Shown here: one piece after another, positions 45,601-58,499 of the stretch | Position numbering within the stretch: the first letter of the stretch is position 1 | Layout of the letters: each line of letters opens with the position of its first letter | Source of the DNA: Gryllus longicercus | Taxonomy: Eukaryota; Arthropoda; Insecta; Orthoptera; Gryllidae | Assembly: GCA_038098605.1 (NCBI GenBank) | Contig: JAZDUA010000767.1 | Location: 1-64,000, forward strand | DNA: 64,000 bases | Direction of reading: 5' to 3' | Translations under genes and position numbers: made by a program | The notes under the pieces: generated by a model | What the model saw: the letters and a program-made list of their open reading frames with translations, nothing else | Told to the model about the DNA's origin: nothing | The model's database searches: none

Positions 45601-48600
45601 TCCGCAGCACGCCTCTCGGCTCGGCGACGCGTCGCCCCCCGGCGGGCCATTATGTCACCCGGCGCGAGGAGGCGCTGGGCGGCGCCCCAGCGGCGAGCGA
45701 AGGACGCTGGCGTCGTTAACGGCGCTCGCCCCTCCCCCCCCCGCGCGGGAGAGCAGGCGAAGTGGATGCCGCGGAGGCGGAGGCGGTTTCAGAATTGTCT
45801 GCGTTCGAGAAGCGGTTTTCAATCGAATCTCCGCGGACTTGGTTTTTTCGAATGTCGTCGCGAAAAATATGGACGTGACGCATTTTGGGGTTATAATTAT
45901 AATGAAACTGAAAGACCTCGAACTTACTTCGAACAAGTATCACAGTAAAGTGTGAGAAAAATACGCTTCAATTATTTTAAAATAATTAAAATAATTTATT
46001 TTATAATCACAAAACGTTCAAAAACATACCTCTCAATACATAAGTGTTTGTGAGTTTGTGAAAATTAGGCAAGCATTTATAGTGTTAAATTATATACGTG
46101 CGTTTTAAATTAATAAAACGAAAGAATTAATTTACGGAGCCCCGTTTGCTTCGCAAGATTAATAAACTGCTATGAAACACACTATTTTCAATGTGAGTGA
46201 TATAATAAGAAATAATGAAAAACTAAAATGTAAATTTCTCAATTTATTAGCAATAAAAGTTCATTGTTTTTCTCTTTCTCTTTCTTTCTGGTTTCATATT
46301 TTTCAACGAAGTGAGAGGGAGCTCAAAGTCTTGAGTAAATTATGAAATGGTAAAATATAGATTTTGTTATTATACGAATTCTGCAGTGGTTTATATCTTT
46401 ATTATCACATACGATAATTCAGTAGGCAATAAACTTATTATTTCTCGGTGAAAATATTTTCTCCATTATTTTAATTAGTAATATGTAAGATTATGTTGAT
46501 TTCAGTATTATAGAGAAAATATGTTTTGACTTTTGAATAAAATTCTAAATAACCATTCACAAGTCCATCTCATTTTGGGTTCAACGATTCTATTCCGATT
46601 GCGTTCAACGATTCCGCGTGTGTGATTCTATTTCACCGTCTGAATATTGAGCCACGCTATTGTTATGCTATTGCAACATTCTAAAACTGTATAATAAAAA
46701 TGTTAAAAATCTGTTTATTTTGACTGTCGTTCTACGTATCATTTCCAGATGCATTCCCTTGCAGATGCACAAGAAGTTGATCAAAGACAAAACTCGATGT
46801 CAACCGTCCCCCTATTCGCCCAAAAGGACGCAACGACATCGACAGAAGACTGGGCCGTTCTCCTTGTCGTTGACGTACCCAGAGCAAAGGGGCCTGTTCC
46901 CATACGGCGCGGCAGCGGCTGCGGAGGCGTGTTTAGAGGCGAGTGTCAACAGAGCTCTTCTTGAGCTTCTTTTTCTGCCAAAGGTCGCAAGGCCGTGGAG
47001 AGCCCTGCCAACGCCGTTTCCGTAATTTCTCTGGCACAGCAAAAGAGCCCCCTCCCGCTCGTGGAGAAATGTGTTGCAGTTTTTCTTGTGTGTGATTTCT
47101 TTGAGCGGCCCTCGTAACATAGAATGCCACTCGTTGGTGGTTGTGTGGGTGACTTTTGTAAGTGTAACGTAAATAGGAAATATTTGTATGCCTTCAGACT
47201 ATTTCACTATTGGCTACATAGTAGAAGTTTCGGAATGTCTCGAAGTAGTGCAAACCTCTATGGAAGGCTATTGTATTAAATAAATAATGCGTTTTTATGT
47301 TACGTCACCTTTATTAATTCAAAATTGTCTTTCACATCATAGTACATGCCTACAGCGCCAATTTCTGATTCCTTCTTTTTTACATAACTATTAATCTTGT
47401 GTGTTACGATTTCATCATACATTTGGGTGAGAATTGAAATTTGCAAGTCATTGCGTAAAGTCTAAGGTAATGTAAATATTGCGTACTGACACCAGTAGTT
47501 CTTATAAAATTAATTTGCATAAATTCGTGAGTGGGAAAGGTAGAAAGGTGAAACCGTTTGTTTTTATGTTTGTTGAGTTTGTAACAGTATGTCACGTGGA
47601 TGTAAAATGCATGGCACATCGTCATGAATATTTCTCAACTCATATGCAACATCGAAGTGGATACTTGTATAAATTTAAAATAAGTCTTTTTTCATTCATT
47701 TTCGAGTACAGACAGTTCGGTCACATCTTTACTTCATTTTCAGGCTCTCGTTAATACCCAAGGTCGTGTCGTAGTGCGCTGTTGAGGAAATATTTATTTC
47801 AACATTAAAAATGTCAAGCTTGTGTGATCATTCTGTATATATCGTGAATATGCCCCATTATTTTGTCACTGGAAGTAGTATGACCTAAGATATCGTGTAA
47901 AAGACCAAAATGTTATTACATCCGAGATGCAATTTCAGGTGTGGATATAAGGAAGGTAAGAGGATATTTAGTAACAACACTCATCTACATCCAAGAGTAC
48001 CTCCTCTAGAACTGAATGTCCACATATATAAACGCTAGGGGAATTTTAGTGAAGTAACGAATTTTCTCCAGTGTACGCAACACATACCCAAGAAGGGATG
48101 CAGATATAAAGTCCACGGTGGATGTATAAACCTTACGATACCGGTTTTTTTAAATATATGTAATTTGTGTCGTATAATCTGTCATTTACAATTCCATTGT
48201 AGATTAAAGGAACATGGAAGCCGGAGTGTAAATTGTTTTCAACTTTATTTATTGCACTATGTAAAACATGAACTAAATACAATTTCAAAAAATTCCATAC
48301 TCGTATTCATTAATAATAAAATATAAAGTTAACAAATATTTTTGATTAATGTGTAGCCTTTAAGGAAGAGGCATTCCGATGCAAGGAAACATGCATATAT
48401 ACTGTATTAAAAACAGTACTAATTGGAGCATCAAGATTCTGCGAGAAATATGAAAACGAGAACCGAGAAATACAGAGAGAGAAGAATGAGGACAGACAGA
48501 AACTTAGTTTTTGTCCGGAAGCTATAATTGTTCAAGCTATGTTATAAATGCTCACACAATTAACTGAGAAAGGCAATCTTTAAAGGTTTCAGGACTTGTA

Positions 48601-49590
48601 GATCCACGAAATGTGTGTGGTGAACAAAATGGGTACGCGGCAGGTTTCTCGAGGACTTCTCGTTCCCCTTACACCTCATTCTGCTACTGTTACATCATCA
48701 TTCATAGTATATCATTATGTTAATCATTCACGCTTGGAATGTATATAACATGTTACATGAAGTACATATCTCACATCGAAAAGACCATTGGCATAAGTAA
48801 AAAAATCAAGAAGAATCACTTTCGAAAAATAACAAGAAATGGATGCCACGATACAAAAGAACTACCCTTGAACGAGCTGGAAAGCTACCTTCTGAGGGAC
48901 AATTTGCCAGTTAGAGATCTGACAATTTTCAAGCACGAGAGCGCTCACCATAGTTTCTTACGTATTTATAGTTGACATTCCCTCAAAAGCATCAATATGG
49001 GTGTTGTTTCACAGTTCTCTCTCAAATGCAGTGGTTCACCCAAGGAGTGGGGAGGGGGGTCTCATGAAGCTTAAGCCCCCTCCTTCTGAAGCAATAACAC
49101 ATATTAAAATATATTATCTTTTCTAATTTTCTGCACTGACGAAAGTCATTCAATATAATTATAAATTGTTTACATTATGAACAGGAATATTTACATAAGA
49201 AACATGTTTACATAAGAAGTTTACATAAGAAATAAAAATTCGTTTCATATTCAGCATTAATGAGAGATTCTTTATAAGAAACTATCAAGTCGGCTGAACT
49301 CTGTAATTGTAGGCCTCTCCCCTTCCTTCCAAATGGTGGGCGCGCGTCTATGTAGGCCAGTGAAACAAGAAACGACGAGCAGAGCTTCAAAAAGGAGGAA
49401 CGGGGCGACTGCAAGGGGGAAGCGGGCGCGCAGGCGCGGAGGTGTCGCCAGAGGCTCGCGTGCCGCGCGGATGGGAGTCGCCGCGCCGCCGCGAGAGCCG
49501 GAAGCGAGGCCGCGGGGCGGGGCAGGAGAGGTTGCGCGAGAGGCTCCCGCTGGCGCAACGCCCGTAACACGCCCACCGCCCACCCGTCAA
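45601..49590. other. GC islets in AT-rich DNA, no supported gene
   Basis: GC-rich patches lie at 45600-45850, 46740-47060 and 49380-49590. In the second, an open frame of 121 codons (46660-47025) crosses a possible splice acceptor (TTTCCAG before 46749), but its product is not recognised. 47150-49300 is AT-rich. Confidence 0.35.
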
Positions 49591-49593
49591 GTA

Positions 49594-49995
49594 CGCCCGC
49601 CGCCCGCCGTCCGCCGTCCGCCGCCCGCCGCCCGCCGCCCGCCGCCCGCCTCTCGTCGCCCCCCGCCTACTGCCCACTGCCCAATTCCCACCACATAATG
49701 CCCACCGCCTCTGCCCGCTGTCCACTGTCCACTGCCCGCTGCCCGCGGCCCACTGTCCGCTGCCCACCGCCCACTCCCTGCTGCCTGCTGCCCGCTGCCC
49801 ACTGCCCGCTGCCCACCGCCCACCGCCCACCGCCCACTGCCCATCACCTACCACCCACTGCTCCCACGGCCGCCACCCCCATCCATCCGTCCGCCTCCCA
49901 CCCACTTCCCACTGCCCACCGCCTAACGACCACCGACCACTGGTCGCTGCCCACTGCCTACCGCCCACTGCCAACTGCCTACCGCCCACAGCTCA
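49594..49995 (+). repeat. 7-bp minisatellite CCGCCCG / CCACTGC
   Basis: It begins with near-perfect CCGCCCG and CCGTCCG units (49594-49652), then continues for over 300 bp as CCACTGC, CCGCTGC and CCACCGC units with the 7-bp spacing still visible. The first block is the same sequence as the minus strand of the array at 11.26-11.40 kb. Confidence 0.88.
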
Positions 49996-51130
49996 ATGCT
50001 CACAACCCACACCAACCCATCCCATCCCAACTCCACTTCACCGCCAATGACCCACAACCCTCCCATCTCCCACTGCCCACTGCTCATCCGCCAAGACGCC
50101 CACGCAAATACTTACCGCACGAGTTGCGGACTGCTCCGACTGGACCTACGTACGTTTATTCGGGAGGTAGTGAAAAATGTAGTATGAATAATGGTAGTTT
50201 GTTTACAGATAGGTAATTGATTCTTAATGCCTTCGATAGGGCGCTCCATGTGCGCTACAGAACTTTCCTGGGGCGAGGGGATTGTGGCTACAAGAGAGGC
50301 AAGTAAACATTTGAATGACGCCATATATTCTCTTATGGACGGAATTATGAAACAGATTTACGAGAGAGATACTTTACACACCGAGTGAAGTTAATATCTG
50401 GTTAATTGGGCTCAAGGACTTAAAACGTTTTGTTGCCGCTCGATCATTAGAATCCTTTTAATCCCCTTGAGGTATTAATAACTATTCTTCATTATAATAA
50501 CTAAAATTAAAGTAACAAATCAGTTTCGTAATAAGAATTACTAGTGTACAAGTGTTCTACCAGTGGGTAGTCTTTTATTAATCACTATCTGTCACTTTTG
50601 GGAAGATGAATAGTGATGAATATCATCGCAAATGATCATTTTTCTTTTATTTATAAAACATTCATTATTATCTATAGTATGATTTAACCATATTTAGTGG
50701 CCTTCTTGCTGTCAATAGTTACTTTCTTGCTTGCTTTCATGCTAATGGTTTTAAGCCTCCCGTCTCGAAGCCAGTGATACATATTAAAAAATGTATGTTC
50801 TACTAATTATCTATAATAATAAAAGTTATTTAATATAGCAACTCTTAACATTATTGAGATCAACTGCATCTCAAAAAATAAAAGTACCCTTTTATATTCA
50901 ACACAAATGAAAAATGACTTTTCATTATAAAATAACAAGTCGATTGGGCAAGGACGGCTATACCTGTACACCCCTGCTCCCTCCCCCCTCACCTCGAAAA
51001 AATCATGAATGCGCTTGTCTGTTTATTTAGAATTCAGCCGAAAAAATACACATTGTTATATTATATTCATTGTAGAATTTCTTGAAATTATTTTTTCCGA
51101 TAGTTCAATAGTTGGGACAGTTTCACTCTT
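49996..51130. other. Mixed then AT-rich sequence
   Basis: No gene or element recognised. Confidence 0.4.
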
Positions 51131-51185
51131 GTGGTCTTGTCGCAGCCTCGCGCGCAACACGTGGCTCTGGCAGCTCGCCATGAGC

Positions 51186-51222
51186 GCCGCGCCGCGCCGC
51201 GCCGCGCCGCGCCGCGCACCAG
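51186..51222 (+). repeat. GCCGC pentamer repeat
   Basis: About seven GCCGC/GCGCC pentamers in a CpG-rich islet that runs to 51450. Confidence 0.8.
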
Positions 51223-51579
51223 GACCAACCCACCACGCCCACCTTACAGGCCCCGCCCAGCCCCGCCCTCGCGCCCCCATCCATGCTGCTCCCCTGTGCT
51301 TTCCCTGACTGCTCACTCTTTGCGTCGCTCCGTTCTGCATGCCCTTCTCAGCTCGCGCCTTCAAGCTTCAGGCCTGCAGAGGCTTTCGTCCGAGCCTTTT
51401 CCTCCCCGCCTGGAACCGTTCCCGACCCGTTCTGTTGACGTCTCCCACCGGTCCGTGTCAGGTTATCATTCTTGTTACGTTCCCAACTCTGTCCTTGTCT
51501 CCGTCTCTATCGCCGCCCTCGACCGTGCCTGCTTCGTCATTCCACCCCATATCGACGCCCCCCCCTCGTGTCCATCTCC

Positions 51580-51968
51580 GTCCCCGACCCTCTCCTCGTG
51601 CCCATCCAACCATCTTCTTTCCCATCCCGTCCCCTCTCCCTCCCTCTCCATCCCTCCATCCCTCTCTCTCCCTCCATCCCTCTCTCTCCCTCCCTCTCCC
51701 TCCATCTCCCACCCTCTCCCTCCCACCATATCCCTATCCCTCTCTCTCCCTCTCTCTCCCTCCCTCTCTCTCCCTCCCTCTCCCTCCCTCCCTCCCTCTC
51801 CCTCCCTCTCCCTCCCTCTCCCTCCCTCTCCCTCCCTCTCCCTCTCTCTCCTTCCCTCTCTCTCCCTCTCCCTCCCTCTCCCTCCCTCTAGCTCCCTCCC
51901 TCTCCCTCCCTCTCCCTCCCTCTCTCTCCCTCTCCCTCCCTCTCCCTCCCTCTCCCTCCCTCTCCCCA
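51580..51968 (+). repeat. CCCTCTCCCT polypyrimidine tract
   Basis: Nearly 390 bp of C and T with few purines, mainly CCCTCTCC and CCCTCC words with a ~10-bp recurring unit. The forward frames (Pro/Ser/Leu) and reverse frames (Arg/Glu/Gly) are all open. Candidate for triplex DNA. Confidence 0.93.
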
Positions 51969-52439
51969 TTCTCGTTCGCATCTCCATCTCTACACGAGCT
52001 CCCCCTTCCCGATATCATTGCCGATCCCGCTGCCGTTCAAAGTTCCTCTCGCATCCCGTTATTTTCCACACTTTCGACTTTCTTCGCGTCTCATCCTCGT
52101 TTGCGTCCTCGCTGCCGATTCTATTCCCCCTTACCTCCCCTCGTTCTCTCTCGCTCTCTGGAGATCCTGCCCTCCACCCGCCCACGCCCCCTGGCCACCT
52201 CACGCCCCCTGTTCCTTTTTAAGCTCGTGCAGCAATTTCGGCCTTGCAATATGTCCCAATTCTTCCATTGCTCGGCCGACCACACTTTCTGTGCCCTTCC
52301 GCGTGGGAGGCGATGAAGAAAGGCGATTGCAGCCAATGCACTCTCTCGCCGACCCAGTATGTTAAGTATGAGTACGAACGTTGTCCAACGTCTCCCCTTG
52401 CAACAATCACTTCAGCTCGAGGCTTCTCGTGCACGTAAA

Positions 52440-55400
52440 TCTCTTGCTAAAGATCCTTGTTGTTGTTTTTTCAAATTAGAATGTGAAATGTTTGCTTGAA
52501 AGTGAAAATCAAGTGTATAGGCAATTTAAATCTTGAGATTTTAGAAATTAATCATTTATATATTTATTATTTTTAAGGAAAAGCGAAAATTTGGTAGAAA
52601 CAAAATAAATAGTAAAGATTTGGAACATGCATAAGCTCACAACTGATGCTGGATTTCATTAAAACTGTATATTTCTGCGAGTTTATTATCTAGAATTCCA
52701 TTATCCTTACTGAAAGGTAAACAGGTCATAAAATATTCCCTAAAAAATAATATTTTGTTCATAGACAAATATAGTGTGAAAAATAATACGTTTCGCTTTT
52801 ATCTTCATTCTTATCTTCAAGGGAACAAAAATCGTTTATTTCTCTGTGGTTGGCGGCGAATTCGATAGCATTTTAGGACATTCCAGCCAGCATCGGGGTC
52901 CGATACAAGAGGAATCGAGTGAGTTTGTTGCTCCCAGCTGGGGGGGGGGGGGAGGCGAGAAGTCGTGGGTGACGCTCAGGCTGCGCTGGGGAGCGTCCGG
53001 GTTCGACGGCCACAGACAGACGGAATTGACAGGATTTTCCGCGATTTTCGCGCTTCCCTTCCCGGCGGCTCCGTAACGGCTCCGCCGCCAGACCGGTCCC
53101 CACCCCCGCAGGCAGAATCCTCGCTGCTCCTTCGCGCCCTTTGTTCGAGCAGAACGCTACGAACGGAAACGTCTGATTTAGTGATGCGACAGCGGCAACA
53201 AAACATCGATGTTTGGCAGTATCGGTGTTCAAAATTCGATATTAATAATACAAAGACCAAAAACCATCGTGGTTTTTAACAAACGTTTAACAAAATGTGC
53301 GAAGTATGTGCTAAGTACGAAGGAAATACCAGGACATCATCTGGGAGAGGGGTAGTCTGTTTGATAAAGGTAATACAAACCGCCTTCATTTGATTGGAAC
53401 ACATACACAGACAGAGGTACCACTAGCCATTTTTTATCTTATCATTTTTAACTTATACACAATTGTATTTTTGGCAATTTTACATTCAGGAACAAACGGC
53501 GGAAACGTTAAAAAATTAGCACAAAATATCGATGTCCAAAATTCATCTGCTTCAATAAATCGATATTTAAAACCGATATTTTTGCAAAAAGTTTTGAAAA
53601 CATCGGTATCCATGTCGTACTTCTAGTCTGATACGAGTGCTAACTGCGCAAGTTTTCTTGGACTCTCATTCCAAAACACGCGAGAAGAATCGAAGACGAG
53701 TTATTTCATGGCCAGTCCTATAAAATCTATCAATCAAACAGTATGCAAGTATTAAAGACATCATTCTACTCACATATCTAGTTAAACGCTTGTAATTCGG
53801 TTTGAAGATCATTCATCAAACAGAAAGCCAAGCGAACGTATTAAATCACGAATATAAATCTAAAGCTTACGGCTCGTGCACGTGCAATCCACGAGCAATT
53901 ACTGTGAATATAATCGTTCAACGGAGAGCGTAGCGACTTGAAGAGCTAAATGAGCAACTGCGTGTTAGCGGGAAGCGATCTGCAACAGTGGGCGGCAGTC
54001 ATTTGTCTCTCGAAATGTCGTGAAGGCGTAATTGGTAGTAGAAGATTGAGAAGAACGAGGAAAACGTGAACATCGAGTTCAGACAAGTTGATTTCCTGGT
54101 ATTTAGATAGTAGATTTGGTATAAAAAAAGCTAATGGATCTTAAGTAGTCTTTCAACCTGCTAAAGGCCTCACTGAATGCGAAGAAAATATTTTGATAGC
54201 ATAAAAATACAAGCGAAAATTGTGAAAGAGCAATTTTTGCCAAAATACTTCTCTTTCATTAACTTTATTACCTTTAGAAATGATAGTTGAAATGATATTT
54301 CATTTAGTATTTTTTCGATGTATAGAACATAGCAAGGTAGCAAATTATAATGGTATATTATTTAATATAAATATAAAAAAATAGGTGGAAATCAAGAGTG
54401 AAAGTAAGTATTATAATTAAATCCCTAAAGTTGTTAAAAAAAGAATTGATTTAAACCTCATTTGGTCGTAACCATTAGGAGAAGATCAAAACATACCTTA
54501 CAGGTTTAATTTCTTAAAGACGGAAGAGCAGCATTTTTATAGAATAATGCTTCACTGACCTGTAACAAAAAGAAAGAAAATATTGTAAGCGATTTTATAA
54601 ATCTGTTATGTTATAAAACAATATCGTCATTAACATGAATTCCTAGAGCAGTACTAGAAAATATAATTTTTTACTAATTATCACCTTTGTAATTAAATTA
54701 TTATGTTGAATTTAAAGAGAACTTTTACCCTTTGGCATTAACTTACTCGTTCTCTTTTACACTCAATGTTCACAGTATCATGCGCAGACACAAGTTATCT
54801 GTGTCTAAACGCTGGCTCAAATGGTTTGGTTCGTTTGCATCTACTCCCTGAATTACTGTTATTCAATAATTGGTGATTACAGTATTGTGGAGACTCTTAT
54901 CACGGATTCCAGTGTACCTCTTGATCTCATGCATAATGATTAATTTGGAGATTTCAATGAATATTAGTATTTCTTATGTACCGTGACGTATTATCTACTT
55001 TGAGTAGGTATTTACTTTGGAAAGGTTGCATTATCTAATCTGACAGAATCCCCATAGTTAGTGGTACTTGGGCAATTTATCTCTATATTTTTTTGTCATT
55101 TTTCCCCGGAAATAATGAGTGTACATATCAGCATTTGCAGATTTGAACTTATAGTAGGTTATTCTAATTCCTTTAGTTTATTTGATTTGGTTAGTTATTC
55201 TATATCAAAAAGTTTGATCAACTAAATATCTAACTATTTGTAACGTCTTTGTAATTATCTTTTTTTCTCTACAGTCAAATTTGTGATTTACTTCGTGGAG
55301 AATTGAAAAAAAAAGATCAAAATCGTTTTGAATCTCTGCATGAACACTGACTTAAAAGATCTTTGGTAATAATAATAAACTGACTAATTTATTGGAAGAG

Positions 55401-56590
55401 AAGTAAAAAGCGAAAATATACGTAAAAAGTATTTGCAACTACAAAAATTGTTCGGGGAGAGGAAGTTTGGACTCCACTGCTGTACTCATTTGTTGATAAA
55501 GGTCGAACATTTTAAAGAGGGTACAGGAAGACCAAGGAACTTTTATATAAAACAATGGATAAGTGGAAATTTTATCCACACATGTAAATGAAACATATCA
55601 AAACAACATTTCAAAGGGTGAAAATATATCTTCATATATCCTGAGCAAGCATTGGGCTAGTAAAATGTTGCTTGTACACGAAGAGAATATTTTAGGAAAT
55701 ATTCCGGATATTTCCTTCACTTTGTTACGTTCGTTATATATTTTCATTTGTAAGTTCACTAAGCGCAATGATAGATTTTGTTATAACCACCATGATTTTA
55801 GGTACGTATATCTTAATAATTTTTCCAGACGTCGAGAAAATGAAAAAAATTGCTCATAACATTTTATGAGATATTTTAGATTCCAGTGCATGGCAAACTC
55901 TTCAATAAAATGTCTGAAATTTCACGACCACTTGCGCTGCGCCACAAAGAACAAGACTATCTTTCATAGACTCTTAAATATTAATTGCAATGCTAAAAAA
56001 GCTTCCAAAGATGTCACAGTAAAGTGCTAGACGCAGTCAGAGCCTTACACTTTGAGATTTTACTGTACGTGAGATTACTCATAACAATCTTCTGTTACTC
56101 ATGATTACGTTCCAATACGTTTTACAGTATTCTTTAATAATGAGAAAATTGAAAACAATTTTTTTTTCATTTTGAGAATTATAATTTTGTTATAACGAAA
56201 CGACACAAACGAAAAAAATCAATTAATAAATATCCGTTTCATAGTAAGTCGCTGAAAAAAATTGAGAGCAAACGTATGCCAGACGGTGTGCTTTTACTTT
56301 TTATGTCCGTTTGGAGGATAAATTTGTCTGCCAAATATGTACTAGATCATCCTGTTCTTTCATGCGATAATTTGGTTCTGGTTTACCCTGCTGATGACTC
56401 GTCGTCATTTTCGGACATCGCCCCGACACAGGTCACTCCGCAATTGCGGATACGCGATCTCATCTGAACCTTTCTGCCTTCATCTTCTCGCTCTTCATCT
56501 CCCCCTTCACCTCCTCCGTGGGGATTAACTCGGCGGACATCGTTCAGCTCCTCGATAACCAGCTCCTCCAATTCCGCTTAGGCCACTACC
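52440..56590. other. AT-rich sequence with one GC islet, no gene
   Basis: The islet at 52935-53160 includes a run of 12-13 G (about 52939). Around 53195-53250 and 53520-53615 there are several ATCGAT/ATCGGT words in AAACATCGATGTT-like contexts, possibly an old element. 53640-56270 is AT-rich with nothing recognised. Confidence 0.4.
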
Positions 56591-56869
56591 GATATTTCCT
56601 TGACCACTGTCCTCTCTGACACTGTTTTTGACACTTCTTGTTACTCGTTCTCGGACCCAATCATAGATTCAAGCTTCTCTCTTCGTGGAAGCACCTTTGT
56701 CATCGGAGTCATCGCCTTGCACCTCCGACTTTGCTCTCGCTCCTCCTTTGTACCCACCTACATCAGCACTGCAACTTCGCCCCTCTCCTCGCTTCATCGG
56801 CTATCTTTTCCACTTCCAGCTTTCCGTGCCCACCTCTCCGCCTCTTTCCCATCGCCCCCAAACCTCCGC

Positions 56870-57620
56870 CCCCGCCCATCCCTCTATGCCTCTCCACCCC
56901 GCCTCTCCGCCCCCGCCTATCCATCCACGCCTATCCGCCCCCGCCTATCCGCCCCCGCCTATCCGCCCCGTCTATCCGCCCCTGCCTATCCGCCCCCACC
57001 TATCCGCCCCACCTATCCGCCCCCACCAATCCACCCCACCTCTCCGCCCCCACCTCTCCGCCCCCACCTATCCGCCCCACCTATCCGCCCCCACCTATCC
57101 GCCCCCACCTATCCGCCCCACCTATCCGCCCCCACCTATCCGCCCCACCTATCCGCCCCCACCTATCCGCCCCACCTATCCGTCCCACCTCTCCGCCCCC
57201 ACCTATCCGCCCCACCTATCCGCCCCACCTATCCGCCCCACCTATCCGCCCCCACCTATCCGCCCCACCTATCCGTCCCACCTATCCGCCCCCACCTATC
57301 CGCCCCACCTATCCGTCCCACCTATCCGCCCCCACCTACCCGCCCCACCTATCCGTCCCACCTATCCGCCCCCACCTATCCGCCCCACCTATCCGTCCCA
57401 CCCATCCGTCCCACCTATCCGCCCCACTTATCCGCCCCCACCTATCCGCCCCACCTATCCGTCCCACCTATCCGCCCCCACCTATCCGCCCCACCTATCC
57501 GTCCCACCTATCCGCCCCCACCTATCCGCCCCACCTATCCGCCACCACCTATCCGCCACCACCGCCTCTCCGCCCCGCCTCTCCGCCCCCGCCTCTCCAC
57601 CCCTGCCTCTCCGCCGCGAC
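56870..57620 (+). repeat. 13/14-bp minisatellite CGCCCCCACCTATC
   Basis: About 50 units of CGCCCCCACCTATC (14 bp), CGCCCCACCTATC (13 bp) and CGTCCCACCTATC (13 bp), changing to CGCCTCTCCGCCCC at the right end. The mix of 13- and 14-bp units shifts frame constantly, yet no frame meets a stop, so three forward frames of 323-558 codons overlap here. Confidence 0.95.
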
Positions 57621-57996
57621 GCCACGGCCTCGCGTCGCCGCAGGGCGTCCCCTTGAAGCAGGCCACGGCCACCGCGCTCTGCCACGCCCAGCCCGCCTCC
57701 CCCGCTCCCTCCACCCACAACAAAGCGGTTCCCGTGCCCACGGGCGCCGTTCGCCCTCGAAGGCCGAGCCGTCCTCCTCTGCCCTCCTCGGTCTTTGTAG
57801 TCATCTACCGTCCTTCTCATATCCGTCCTCATCTGTCCTCCTCTGTTCTTTTCCGTCCTCGTCAACTCTTGACCATTCTCCTTCGTCCCGGTCCATTCTT
57901 CTCCGTTCACCCCTGTCCCTTTTTGTTCTCTTTCGTCCTTGAGCGTCCTCTTCCTTCCGCTCCCTCCTCCGTCCTTCAACCGACCCAATCATCGAA

Positions 57997-57997
<1 letters not shown>

Positions 57998-58038
<41 letters not shown>
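57998..58038 (+). repeat. CT dinucleotide microsatellite
   Basis: About 20 perfect CT units. Confidence 0.95.
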
Positions 58039-58040
<2 letters not shown>

Positions 58041-58164
58041 GCCCCCTCCCCCATTCGCTTCCTTCCTCAAACATCATTTTCAGTCCTTGTTCGCCGGCAT
58101 CTGTCCTCCTCCTCTGCCTTCCTCTGTCCTCCCCGTCTTCCACACACTCCTCTCTCCTCTGTTC

Positions 58165-58490
58165 TCTTTCATTGCCATACGTTCTCATTTTGTCCTGTTC
58201 TATCCTCCTACGTCTACGTCTGTACACCCGCCCCCGTCCGTTCTCTTTCATTTTCATCCGTTCTCGTCTATCCTAATCCATACTCTTACGTCTCCGTCTG
58301 TACTCCCGACCGTTCTCTTTCGTTCTCATCCGTTCTCGTCTTTCTTATTCCATCATCCTACGTCTTCGCCTGTACTCCCGTTCCCCTCCGTTCTCTTTCA
58401 TTTTCATCCGTTCTCGTCTATCCTAATCCATATTCGTACGTCTCCGTCTGTACTCCCGTCCGTTCTCTTTCGTTCTCATCCGTTCTCGTG
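58165..58490 (+). repeat. ~73-bp tandem repeat with alternating unit types
   Basis: Units start with CCGTTCTCTTTC and end with GTCTGTACTCCCG. Two unit types alternate (CATTTTCATCC and GTTCTCATCC), giving a ~147-bp pair that is repeated. The first unit at about 58165 is more diverged. Confidence 0.8.
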
Positions 58491-58499
58491 CTTGCTGCT

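Noticed and set aside
44589..45948. Open frames of 335 and 399 codons
   Set aside because: Composition effect of the C-rich degenerate array at 44.78-45.60 kb. Both frames translate to Pro/Ser/Arg-rich sequence, and reverse frames are open too.
46660..47025. Possible exon (121 codons after a splice-acceptor-like site)
   Set aside because: Two other frames are also open in the same GC islet, and the product is not recognised. Transcript data would be needed.
51131..52316. Open frames of 363 and 325 codons
   Set aside because: They run through the CCCTCTCC tract; Pro/Ser/Leu low complexity in all phases.
56600..58276. 558-codon open frame, with overlapping frames of 434 and 323 codons
   Set aside because: Three forward frames are open at once over a 13/14-bp repeat that has no stop codon in any phase. 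The frame changes within the repeat, and the product is Pro/Ser/Leu low complexity.
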